Assembly (NCBI GenBank): GCA_040388625.1
Contig: JAZKBK010000003.1
Coordinates: forward strand, 496,001-560,000
Length of the DNA stretch: 64,000 nt
Direction of reading: 5' to 3'
DNA from: Gemmatimonadota bacterium
GTDB lineage: Bacteria; Gemmatimonadota; Gemmatimonadetes; Gemmatimonadales; Gemmatimonadaceae
Every line of letters starts with the position of its first letter. The first letter of the stretch is position 1. A model generated the notes under the pieces. That model did no database searches and was not told the origin of the DNA. It saw only the letters and a list, made by a program, of their open reading frames with translations. This document shows, in pieces, positions 7,653 through 15,273 of the stretch. The position numbers and the translations under genes were made by a program.

Positions 7653-8849
7653 GTGCCTCTATCTGCTCCGCCGTCTCTCGACCATCTGGTGCAGCTCACT
7701 CGCGAGGAACTTTATGAGCGCGTGTGGGGTCAGCCGATCCGGTCCGTCGCCGCAACGCTTGGACTCTCCGATGTCGCACTCGCGAAGCGCTGCCGAAAGT
7801 TCAAAATTCCTGTCCCAGGTCGCGGCTACTGGCGAAAAATTGAGACCGGCAAGCATGTGCGACGGATTCCGTTGCCGGCGGTTGCTCCGACGTCGCAACT
7901 CTCGCAATACCCTGTGGTGTTCGACACCAGTCCTGTGCCACCGCCACCACCGACATCTACGGTAGTCGACGAGCAGATTGCTTTTGAGCGCGCGCCCGAA
8001 AACCGGGTCGTGGTCTCGGACCAATTGCGCTCACCGCACCCGCTGGTCCGGAAAACGAACGAAATCCTGAGTCGTGCGAAGCCATGGCCCGGCGAGTACG
8101 TCATTATGTGGCGCGAGCAGTATCTCGACGTGCGAGTCACCAAACCGAGCGTGCCTAGAGCGCTTCGTGTCATGGACGCATTCGTGAAGGCGTGCGAGAA
8201 ACGCGGTTGGATTGTGTCGCTCGGCACCGGTGATGACCAGAAGAGCTACGTCACGATCCTAGACCAACGCGTGCCGTTTGGGATTCGTGAAAAACTCCGG
8301 CAGCGCTCTGAGGAGGAGAAGCGCATAGAACGCGAGCGCCACTATCCCGCCGGAACCGTCTTGTCGCACTCCACGCACTACGGCTCCCCGTCAGGTCGAC
8401 TCTCACTCGTGATCCGCAACTCGTGGGGCCACAGTGTCCACCGGAGCTGGAACGAGACCGAGAGCGACCCTATCGAGAGGCAGTTGAATGCATTTCTTGT
8501 CGGCTTGGTGACCGTAGCGGCGGAAAATCGGGAGCGAAACCTTCGATTCCAGGAAGAAGAACGGCTACGACGTGAAGCCGCACAACGTCGTGCACTCGAG
8601 CTACAGCGAGAGGCAGCGGAGGCTGCGCGGAAAATGGAATTTGAACGCCAGGCGGCGGACTGGAACAAAGCACAGCAAATGCGCGAGTTTATCGCGGCAG
8701 TGCGCAACGCGGCGCAGCCACCAGACGCGAAAATTCTAGCGGGAATGTCTCGCAATGAATGGATCGCATGGGCTGAGCAATGTGCGCAATCGTTGGATCC
8801 GCTGCATGCTGACCATTCTCATGAAGATTCGACTGAAGATTCGACATAA
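7653..8849 (+). CDS. Conserved island-associated protein of unknown function with coiled coil
   Basis: 398 residues from a GTG start. The N-terminus (LTREELYERVWGQPIRSVAATLGLSDVALAKRCRKFKIPVPGRGYWRKIETGK) reads like a helix-turn-helix of a family often seen on genomic islands; I recognise the pattern but know no tested function. A Pro-rich linker (PVPPPPPTST) follows, then a central domain (about 150-290), a long charged coiled coil (about 290-345, EEERLRREAAQRRALELQREAAEAARK) and a short C-terminus. The neighbouring serine recombinase operon is convergent. Role in DNA binding is inferred only. Confidence 0.65.
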   Translation: MPLSAPPSLDHLVQLTREELYERVWGQPIRSVAATLGLSDVALAKRCRKFKIPVPGRGYWRKIETGKHVRRIPLPAVAPTSQLSQYPVVFDTSPVPPPPPTSTVVDEQIAFERAPENRVVVSDQLRSPHPLVRKTNEILSRAKPWPGEYVIMWREQYLDVRVTKPSVPRALRVMDAFVKACEKRGWIVSLGTGDDQKSYVTILDQRVPFGIREKLRQRSEEEKRIERERHYPAGTVLSHSTHYGSPSGRLSLVIRNSWGHSVHRSWNETESDPIERQLNAFLVGLVTVAAENRERNLRFQEEERLRREAAQRRALELQREAAEAARKMEFERQAADWNKAQQMREFIAAVRNAAQPPDAKILAGMSRNEWIAWAEQCAQSLDPLHADHSHEDSTEDST

Positions 8850-9030
8850 CTTTTCGTGCTTGTACCGATCAGACTCGGTGTTTTTCACCGGCGTTGACGT
8901 GGCCTTCATTACAACACAGATAGCCTTCTCATCCATGCTGCGCGTAGCTGAAGCAATCCATCATCAATACGATGACAAACCACGGCGTGATCGCTCGTTC
9001 TGTCCCAACGCATGCGGACGCCTCACATGA

Positions 9031-10911
9031 TTACCTGCGCGCTGGTGTCGATGGAGAACACTTGCCGCGAAGCCACCCTCGCACATTCTCATCGGTTGGA
9101 TCGTCTGTCACCGACCTGGGGCACCACACCAGATAGCTGAGTCGTCGCCCTCCGCGCCCAATGATCGACCCGATGCGGCATGGGATGGATAGTAGAGTGC
9201 CTGATATTCTCGCATCGCGTACCGCTGAGTATCCGGCGCGGCAGCCCTTGCGACGGAGGATTCCAATAAGGTCAGCCTTCGGGTAGAAATTGCCTGTCTC
9301 CGCTTCAGGATAGCCCGCAGCTAGTACGGCCGCGGCAATATCAGCGGAGGCATATGTGCTCCGGCCCATGTCTCGGGCGATATCAGGACGTTCGGAGTCA
9401 AGGGGAAAACCGAAGCCTGACAGGCGATAGTAGGAGCGACCAGTAAGATCAACCGTGCGCAGTGAGGGGTCTGCCCGCTGGCGATACTCTGTGGCTCCAG
9501 CTGGAATGCCGAAATATTTTTCGAGAACCGGACGCGACACAGCATCACCTGACTGCCAGCCAGCCCGCTCCTCCGATCTCCTCCGAGCGTACTCGGGGAA
9601 TCCTGACTCAAGCTCTCGTTCTGTCGGCGATATGAGAAGGGCACCGTCGGGCTGAACACATGCGGGTCCCAGGACACCGCTAAACACAGAGCGGCGAACT
9701 GTATCAAGGTCGCTTCGCACGCGTTCTGCGATCGCACCGAGAGTTTCTCCCGACGTGGTTCGTGGTTGGATTGACTCAAAGTACTGACCCAGTAGAGCGA
9801 GCGTGAACGCTGATTTCTCCGATATTATCTTCGATTCACTGCCTCGATTCTGGCCGGCCGTCAGCTCCCGAGCGAGAGTCTCTGGCGCTCTACCATTCTT
9901 AATGCCGGCCAGAGCGGCGGCGCGTTCTGGCTGCGATGAAACCAACCGCCGTGTCAGGACGAGTTGGCGAGTCGAGCTGCCGTTTGGGAACGTCGCTTCG
10001 ACCAGGAGTATGTGCTGGGCGACATGGAGAACTGATACGTCTCGTACCAATACACCGAGGAGTTCACGGAGGCGTGCTTTGTTCCCCGTCGCATGCTGCA
10101 ACAGTTCGGGCAGACGTGTCGCGATTGAGTTGACGATGGCGAGCCGCTGTTCCAGTTGTCGCGGAGTTTGCGCGTCCATGAGGATAAGCTGAGCCTCGTC
10201 GATGGCTTGGCGAGCGATCGCCCGCTGCTGGCGGTACCGTACGACTTGTTCTTTCCAATGGTTCGCTTCCGCGGCATCATCGGCGTGTTCCGCGGCGAGA
10301 ACTTTATCGCTGGCGGCATTGCAACGGTCTGTTGCTGATGCCAACTCGCGTTGGAGCGTTTCCACCTTTAGCTGCATAGAGGCAGTGCGTGTGCGCACAC
10401 TCCGGATAGCGGATTCCATCGTAGCCGCTTGATACGCGTCCGTTGCCATACGGATGACAACATCCTCTATTATTCCTGTCGTCTGAGAGCGATGGCGCGG
10501 CTCACGCTCAGTGCATCTGGTGCTCAGATAGAAGATCTTGCCTTTAACTTGAATTGGCGTGAGCCTAAGGCCGCAGCGACCACCCTTGCCATTGGAATGA
10601 CCGCACCGCACCTCGGCGAGCACCGCGTCGGGTGTACTACCATTACGAGCCCATGGCTCTCGTTCCGGCGTCCCCATAATCTGCCGAGCGAGACGGTAAT
10701 CGTCGGACCGAGCAAAACTCGGGAATGCCTCTGCCTCCCAGACGAGACGATCCCCATCTATTAGATCAGCTCTGCCGGGCCCTGCCTGCTCGATAACCGT
10801 GCGAGTGATAGGGGTAGCGGGACCAACCCGAACGGAACCGAGTTCATCCGATATCCCTCTAGCAAACGTACTTCCAGTGTTTACATCGCCTGGTTTATCA
10901 GTGTCAGACAT
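9031..10911 (-). CDS. Split large serine recombinase, zinc-ribbon/coiled-coil half
   Basis: About 626 residues. ATG at 10911 follows GGAGAGCCCG; an ATG four codons earlier (10923) has no ribosome site. An N-terminal zone (WEAEAFPSFARSDDYRLARQIM) is like the DNA-contacting segment before a recombinase zinc ribbon. A ribbon-like CGHSNGKGGRCGLRL...TRC follows (about 105-135), then a long coiled coil (about 160-260). Both are C-terminal modules of large serine recombinases. The last 300 residues (with ASADIAAAVLAAGYPEA) are not recognised. There is no resolvase domain; that is on the next gene upstream. The pair is one recombinase in two chains. Confidence 0.7.
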   Translation of the reverse strand: MSDTDKPGDVNTGSTFARGISDELGSVRVGPATPITRTVIEQAGPGRADLIDGDRLVWEAEAFPSFARSDDYRLARQIMGTPEREPWARNGSTPDAVLAEVRCGHSNGKGGRCGLRLTPIQVKGKIFYLSTRCTEREPRHRSQTTGIIEDVVIRMATDAYQAATMESAIRSVRTRTASMQLKVETLQRELASATDRCNAASDKVLAAEHADDAAEANHWKEQVVRYRQQRAIARQAIDEAQLILMDAQTPRQLEQRLAIVNSIATRLPELLQHATGNKARLRELLGVLVRDVSVLHVAQHILLVEATFPNGSSTRQLVLTRRLVSSQPERAAALAGIKNGRAPETLARELTAGQNRGSESKIISEKSAFTLALLGQYFESIQPRTTSGETLGAIAERVRSDLDTVRRSVFSGVLGPACVQPDGALLISPTERELESGFPEYARRRSEERAGWQSGDAVSRPVLEKYFGIPAGATEYRQRADPSLRTVDLTGRSYYRLSGFGFPLDSERPDIARDMGRSTYASADIAAAVLAAGYPEAETGNFYPKADLIGILRRKGCRAGYSAVRDARISGTLLSIPCRIGSIIGRGGRRLSYLVWCPRSVTDDPTDENVRGWLRGKCSPSTPARR

Positions 10912-10993
10912 CGGGCTCTCCATATAAGAAAGGAACTGACGGACATGGTTGTGGACTGCCGATCGGGCTGCTTTCGCGCTGCTATTCGCTTTG

Positions 10994-12109
10994 CTATTTG
11001 GTGGGTTCGTGGGACACGGATGAGTTGATTAACTCTATGGCCGACGGAAGCGGTGGTCGTGCGATCGCGATCGCACGACCGTAGGCCACGCCTTTTTTGT
11101 TCCGGCGTTGGCGACGAGCAACAGTCTCAGTCGAGGCAAGTTGATGCGAATAGACGCTGTAAATGCCATAGTACGCGAGCGATTTAAGGCTGGCCTTGAG
11201 ATTGTACCGGTCCAGCTTATTCCAGATCACTGGTGTATCGGGGTCGTAAAACGCGGTTTGCTTGATGTATGGGATCTGTCCGACGTGAGCCGTCGGCCAT
11301 CCGGGATAACCACTGTCAATTCGCTCGTACACGCCAATTAACGAGCGCAGCTCGAATAGCCACTTGAATCGCATTTCTAACGATGCTATAACATCGGCGT
11401 CAGGCCACGGCAAAATGTAGAGCGTAGTAGCATCTCGGGTCGATCGGACACGATGATCCGGCGTTCGATCCAGCCAGTGACGTAACCCAGCATTTTTCAT
11501 CGCCTCGACATAGCGCGAGTCTCGCGGGGACGCCCACACTAATCCTGTTGGAAGGCGAGTGCGAAAGGCGAGCGAGCGCGCTAGAACGAGTTTGGCACCG
11601 GCAAAACGTTCAATGCGTGTGTTGTTATCAAACTCTGCGCTGACGGCGTCAGATGCCAGAGACCGCCGGTCGCGTGCCTTCCGGGGATCAAGAAGGTCGC
11701 CATTGATTAGGAACAATACGCCGTGCTTTGAAGCAGCTTCCAGCAGTCGACCCTCGTCAGCGAGGTTTCGGCCCGTCCTGTCATAGTACTGAACAACAAT
11801 GAGGCCGACTTGGTTGTTAACAACCAGTGCAAGGATCTGTTCGAAGAACGGCCGCGGCTTGCGAGTCGTACCGGTTTCACCCCATGCCGCAACGAGTTTA
11901 ATCCAGCTTCTGGGAATACCAGCAGCATCTGTCTCTTCTAGCGAGAATTGAACCTGAGCTGCTTGGCTTCCTAGGTTGAGTTTCGCTTGGCGTGGATCTG
12001 ATTGGCGTCCGATAATGATGACTCCTCGAGCTGCCGCGGCGACTTTTCGCTCTTCCGTGGTTCTAGGGATTGGGTAGGCGAAAGTGGAATCAAGATTGAT
12101 GGTCGTCAT
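10994..12109 (-). CDS. Split large serine recombinase, catalytic half
   Basis: 371 residues from the ATG at 12109, which has GAGGCG upstream; a TTG at 12136 is less likely. The resolvase fold starts at residue 29: GVIIIGRQSDPRQAKLNLGSQ, with Ser37 as the predicted nucleophile and Arg35 beside it. QYYDRTGRN matches the conserved active-site helix region. A recombinase-like domain follows (RLPTGLVWASPRD; LKSLAYYGIYSVY resembles the NPxYxG element). It then stops, without zinc ribbon or coiled coil; these are encoded by the next gene 82 nt downstream. Active-site residues are intact, so a two-chain enzyme is more likely than a dead one. Confidence 0.75.
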   Translation of the reverse strand: MTTINLDSTFAYPIPRTTEERKVAAAARGVIIIGRQSDPRQAKLNLGSQAAQVQFSLEETDAAGIPRSWIKLVAAWGETGTTRKPRPFFEQILALVVNNQVGLIVVQYYDRTGRNLADEGRLLEAASKHGVLFLINGDLLDPRKARDRRSLASDAVSAEFDNNTRIERFAGAKLVLARSLAFRTRLPTGLVWASPRDSRYVEAMKNAGLRHWLDRTPDHRVRSTRDATTLYILPWPDADVIASLEMRFKWLFELRSLIGVYERIDSGYPGWPTAHVGQIPYIKQTAFYDPDTPVIWNKLDRYNLKASLKSLAYYGIYSVYSHQLASTETVARRQRRNKKGVAYGRAIAIARPPLPSAIELINSSVSHEPTK

Positions 12110-12211
12110 AACGCTGCGCCTCAATACGTTGGTCAAAGTGTTGGAATGGATAATGATTTTGGATATTCGAGTCTGTTGATCGCCGACATCGTCGTTTCGG
12201 GCGAAGTTGAC

Positions 12212-12400
12212 CTACGATTCTTCCGATGCTCGCAACAACGTGTCGGCGTGGCGTCGGAGGTCAAGCGCAGCGTCCAGGAAGGCACGCCGATCCGTATCTG
12301 CGATACTGCCTACATCCGCTGCAGCTTCGAGCAGTACGGCGCTAATGTGTCGCTCTGCAACCGGAATCAAGCTGATTGGCGGGGCAGCGGCGATAGTCAC
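12212..12400 (-). CDS. Small protein coupled to the recombinase operon
   Basis: 62 residues, starting at a GTG that overlaps the preceding stop as GTGA, with GAGG 7 nt upstream. Predicted mostly helical (ISAVLLEAAADVGSIADTDRRAFLDAALDLRRHADTLL). No family recognised. The 4-nt overlap with the gene before it and 102-nt gap to the catalytic recombinase half point to one operon; a recombination accessory factor is possible but unproven. Confidence 0.5.
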   Translation of the reverse strand: MTIAAAPPISLIPVAERHISAVLLEAAADVGSIADTDRRAFLDAALDLRRHADTLLRASEES

Positions 12401-12762
12401 GAAGGCGCCTCTGGAAAATCCTCGGTGCTCTTGTCCGATACCGCTCGGTCGTCGCATGTATCATCGACTCGCTGTTGCTTGTCCTCGTCGCCGCCATCTG
12501 ATAGATCGTCGTGGATATCAGACGCATTCGCGGGACGTGCATGCGGTAATGACTGGGTTAGGGTCTTTCGCTCCTCATGCATCCATCGTTTCTCGATCGC
12601 CTTCACTTGTGTACCGAGGCGCAGGAGCGCATCGAGGCTCCAAGCGTCACTCCAATCGGAGGCTAGTGTAGGCGCAGAAGCGACATCGATGACCTTGCTT
12701 GCGCCAACGGGGAACATCTGGCATGCGCGTCGATCCGGTGGGTGTCTGTATCTCTTTGGCAT
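12397..12762 (-). CDS. Small acidic-tailed protein at the head of the recombinase operon
   Basis: 121 residues from the ATG at 12762; an upstream GTG at 12801 is also possible. The basic N-terminus (MPKRYRHPPDRRACQ), a helical middle (DALLRLGTQVKAIEKRWMHEERK) and a strongly acidic tail (DDLSDGGDEDKQQRVDDTCDD) are visible. No family recognised. Another frame (12865 to 12647) reads plausibly upstream of it, so a frameshifted longer gene cannot be excluded. Translational coupling to the next small gene supports that it is expressed. Confidence 0.45.
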   Translation of the reverse strand: MPKRYRHPPDRRACQMFPVGASKVIDVASAPTLASDWSDAWSLDALLRLGTQVKAIEKRWMHEERKTLTQSLPHARPANASDIHDDLSDGGDEDKQQRVDDTCDDRAVSDKSTEDFPEAPS

Positions 12763-12882
12763 CGGCTCCCGTGACCTGTTCAGGTTCCACGGTGAGTGCA
12801 CCTGCGCGAGTGGTTACCGCGGCGCTGGGAGCAAAACGGATCTCGCAGGGCGTAGCCGTCGTCATCTGGTTGGGAATAACAC

Positions 12883-12910
12883 TAGATAGGCCGTACTTAC
12901 GGCCTATCTA
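12883..12910. repeat. Perfect 12-bp inverted repeat, 4-nt loop
   Basis: Arms TAGATAGGCCGT and ACGGCCTATCTA around ACTT. It lies just upstream of the small-gene/recombinase operon. There is no following T run, so a simple intrinsic terminator is not indicated; an operator or a recombinase site are options. Confidence 0.75.
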
Positions 12911-13257
12911 AAGTTGCTTCCAACGGTAAGAAACATTTCGGGTCCGCTAAACGACGGAATGGCGGAAGGCAAAAGATGTGGATGCCGTTGTCGTTAAATG
13001 ACTTACGGCTGGCGTTAGACTGATTTTCGGGGCCTTGAAAACAATCGATCGCGGCAGTGGGGGGTGCGCGTGGCTCGCGCGTCTGCTGCAATGGAGGGCG
13101 GAAACGCGAGTTTGGAGTGGGGATGGGAGCTCTCACGGATGGCCGTGATTCTTCGGACGCGGAGATTCTTACCGCGTCCGAAGAATCAGTCACCAAGTTC
13201 CAATCTCGGGAGAACCCCTATAGGATCTCAACCACCGGCGCAACTTGAGCTGTACTT
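12911..13257. other. Gene-free stretch between recombinase operon and integrase
   Basis: Roughly 350 nt with no convincing gene. It is bounded by two strong inverted repeats (12883-12910 and 13146-13188), and lies directly downstream of the tyrosine integrase, where attP-type sites are often found. Confidence 0.5.
13146..13188. repeat. Perfect 17-bp inverted repeat, 9-nt loop
   Basis: Arms TGATTCTTCGGACGCGG and CCGCGTCCGAAGAATCA. The loop AGATTCTTA repeats the GATTCTT motif of the left arm. It lies 70 nt past the integrase stop codon. It could terminate integrase transcription, although no T run follows on the minus strand, or be part of a recombination site. Confidence 0.8.
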
Positions 13258-14541
13258 CTACTTCAGTGGCTCGGGTGACGATATCAGTGCGCGAATACTT
13301 TCTTGCTGCAGTGGGCGCATGTGCGCCGGGATAAGTTTGTAGTAACCCATCGTAGTGCGGATGTCGGCGTGACCCATCGCCTGCATAACGATCTGGGCGG
13401 AGTGGCCGGCCCCAAGCCAGGTGGTAACGCGGCGGTGGCGCAGGTCGTGTTGCCGAAATCCGTGACGGATCTTGGCGATGCGTGCGGCGCGCATGAATGG
13501 CTTGCGAAAACACTGGATCCGATCGCCAGCCGAGATACCACGGTCGGTAGTGGTATGGTGAAATACCCAAGGCGATGTCAGTTCCTCGGAGCCGTAACGC
13601 TGATCCATGAAACGTCGGTGCTCAATAATCGCGTTTCGCAAGTGCGCTGTGATTGGAACGACTCTCGACTCCTCAGTCTTGGTATCGTGGTTGCCTGGTC
13701 GCGACATTGTGTGCGCGATCCCATTGACATCGCGGCCGGTAGCGATGTGGATCATGCCATCATTGAGGTCGAAGTCTTCCCAGCGGAGAAATAGCGCCTC
13801 CGAATCGCATCGGACTCCTGACTCGCTGAGGAGTAGCGTGTAGAACCATAGCATTGGATTGTGCTCGGCCGCGACTAGCAACGTCGATAACTCCTGATCT
13901 GAAAGGATCACTGGGTGAAATTTGGGAATCTTTGGGAGTTGCGGCATCGCCTTTGATACTGGGTTGTCGCGCCTTAATTCCTCCATCTCTGCGCGCCTAA
14001 ATACAAGGCGCAATATTCGTAGGTCCTTGCGCACGGTGCGCTCTGCGATCGGGGTCGCGCGTTTGGGGCGGTTGGTTAGTTCCTTTTCGCGGTCTTTGGT
14101 ACGCGGTTTCGCAGGTGGTCTTCCGGGCGTGCCGTTGGGATGGTAATTCCGTCGCCAAGTTGCGTATTCGATGACGAGCGCTGGTGTGACTTGCCTTAAA
14201 TCCGGGTTGTCGTGGGATGCGAAAAACGCACGGAGCGGTGTAAGAGAGGTTCTGTAGCAACGTTGAGTTTGCGGTTTCCGCGTCGCCAAATCATAGTCGT
14301 CGTAACGTTGTATCAACGACAGCATGTCAGTCGCGATCTGCGGTGATAATGTGCGGTGCTTCTCCGCACGCTCGGCATTATTGGTCAGTTCGGCGTACCG
14401 CGACCTCGCAGCTGCCTCAGCTATAGCGCGATTGGTTGTCTTGACGGTAAATCGGCAACGTTTACCCGCAACGCATAGCGAGACCCGATATGCGTTGCCC
14501 CGTCGCTCTATGCAGCCCGGCGTCTTTCGACGCCGGCTCAT
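13258..14541 (-). CDS. Tyrosine-type site-specific integrase
   Basis: 427 residues, full-length phage/ICE-type integrase. An arm-binding N-terminus (IERRGNAYRVSLCVAGKRCRFTVKT) is followed by a core-binding domain (YDDYDLATRKPQTQRCYRTSLTPLRAFF), here with a basic insertion (about 145-165), and the catalytic domain. Catalytic residues are visible: Arg in LSESGVRCDSEALFLRWED, HDLRH, the late His in GHADIRTTMGYY and the Tyr nucleophile at its end. It overlaps an excisionase-like gene upstream by 4 nt (ATGA). It is the natural candidate for integration at the tRNA-Cys site at 5.9 kb. Confidence 0.92.
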   Translation of the reverse strand: MSRRRKTPGCIERRGNAYRVSLCVAGKRCRFTVKTTNRAIAEAAARSRYAELTNNAERAEKHRTLSPQIATDMLSLIQRYDDYDLATRKPQTQRCYRTSLTPLRAFFASHDNPDLRQVTPALVIEYATWRRNYHPNGTPGRPPAKPRTKDREKELTNRPKRATPIAERTVRKDLRILRLVFRRAEMEELRRDNPVSKAMPQLPKIPKFHPVILSDQELSTLLVAAEHNPMLWFYTLLLSESGVRCDSEALFLRWEDFDLNDGMIHIATGRDVNGIAHTMSRPGNHDTKTEESRVVPITAHLRNAIIEHRRFMDQRYGSEELTSPWVFHHTTTDRGISAGDRIQCFRKPFMRAARIAKIRHGFRQHDLRHRRVTTWLGAGHSAQIVMQAMGHADIRTTMGYYKLIPAHMRPLQQESIRALISSPEPLK

Positions 14542-15167
14542 CGGTTTGTCTCCCGCATGCCACTGTCTGCGGTTTGTTGTTGAGCAAAGGGGAGAACATC
14601 TTCAAGCGGGGTCGTAATGCGCTCGTAGGCAGTAAGCCACTGACGGACCTCACCGACGATGAATACAAGTGCGCCACCGGTGTCTTTGCGAGATGGGAGT
14701 TGAATGAGCCCTGTCCGGGGGCTTGTGTGTCGGTAAACCCAATTGCGTGACTTCCCCAGCGCTGCGGCAAGTTCGGTTGCCGACAGACGCACCGACTCTG
14801 GCATAGTCCAAAACCGATCTCGGAGAGGCGTTTCTAATCGTGGTTTGGAGTCAGTATTGGAGACGGCATTGGTTCTGGATGGTGAGCATTCATCGGCCAG
14901 CCGCTGACCGATAGCGTCGAGATCATGTATCACAGCATCACACAGTGAGCCTCCGTCGACCATGCACCTGAATGATTGGAAGTCGGCACGCCGCCGTTCC
15001 CAACGAGTTACGCAAGCGTGTACCAGCTCAGCCGCGTGACGGTTTGCGTCGTCTGCTGACGGACGTTGATCGGGGACGTATGCGGCGGAGGCGGGCGTTT
15101 GGCCCTTCTTGGGTGCGGTGGTGGACTTCGGCTTAAGCGCATCTACTATCGGCTGGTGTTTTTTCAT
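14538..15167 (-). CDS. Helix-turn-helix protein coupled to the integrase (excisionase-like)
   Basis: 209 residues. The C-terminal 80 hold a MerR/excisionase-type helix-turn-helix: VRLSATELAAALGKSRNWVYRH, then a wing with LIQLPSRKDTGGALVFIVGEVRQWL. The N-terminal part is Lys/Pro/Ala-rich (KPKSTTAPKKGQTP) followed by a helical segment of unknown role. Being first in a two-gene unit with ATGA overlap to the integrase suggests it directs excision or controls integrase. It is longer than normal excisionases (60-100 residues). Confidence 0.65.
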   Translation of the reverse strand: MKKHQPIVDALKPKSTTAPKKGQTPASAAYVPDQRPSADDANRHAAELVHACVTRWERRRADFQSFRCMVDGGSLCDAVIHDLDAIGQRLADECSPSRTNAVSNTDSKPRLETPLRDRFWTMPESVRLSATELAAALGKSRNWVYRHTSPRTGLIQLPSRKDTGGALVFIVGEVRQWLTAYERITTPLEDVLPFAQQQTADSGMRETNR

Positions 15168-15273
15168 CCTTGCCCCTGCGCCTGCGCGGCTGGAGGCTCT
15201 GGGACGAATTAGAGCCGGGGAAGGCGGGCTCGCGCGACTAAACGACGCGCCGTATCGCCGCAGTCGCGTTTGA

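Noticed and set aside
12647-12865. Minus-strand frame of 72 codons upstream of the small acidic protein gene
   Set aside because: Overlaps the better-supported gene at 12397-12762; could be part of a frameshifted longer gene, but not shown.
12002-12889. Plus-strand frame of 295 codons across the small-gene region
   Set aside because: It covers two minus-strand genes that have a GTGA overlap and good ribosome sites; its composition is Ser-rich and shadow-like.
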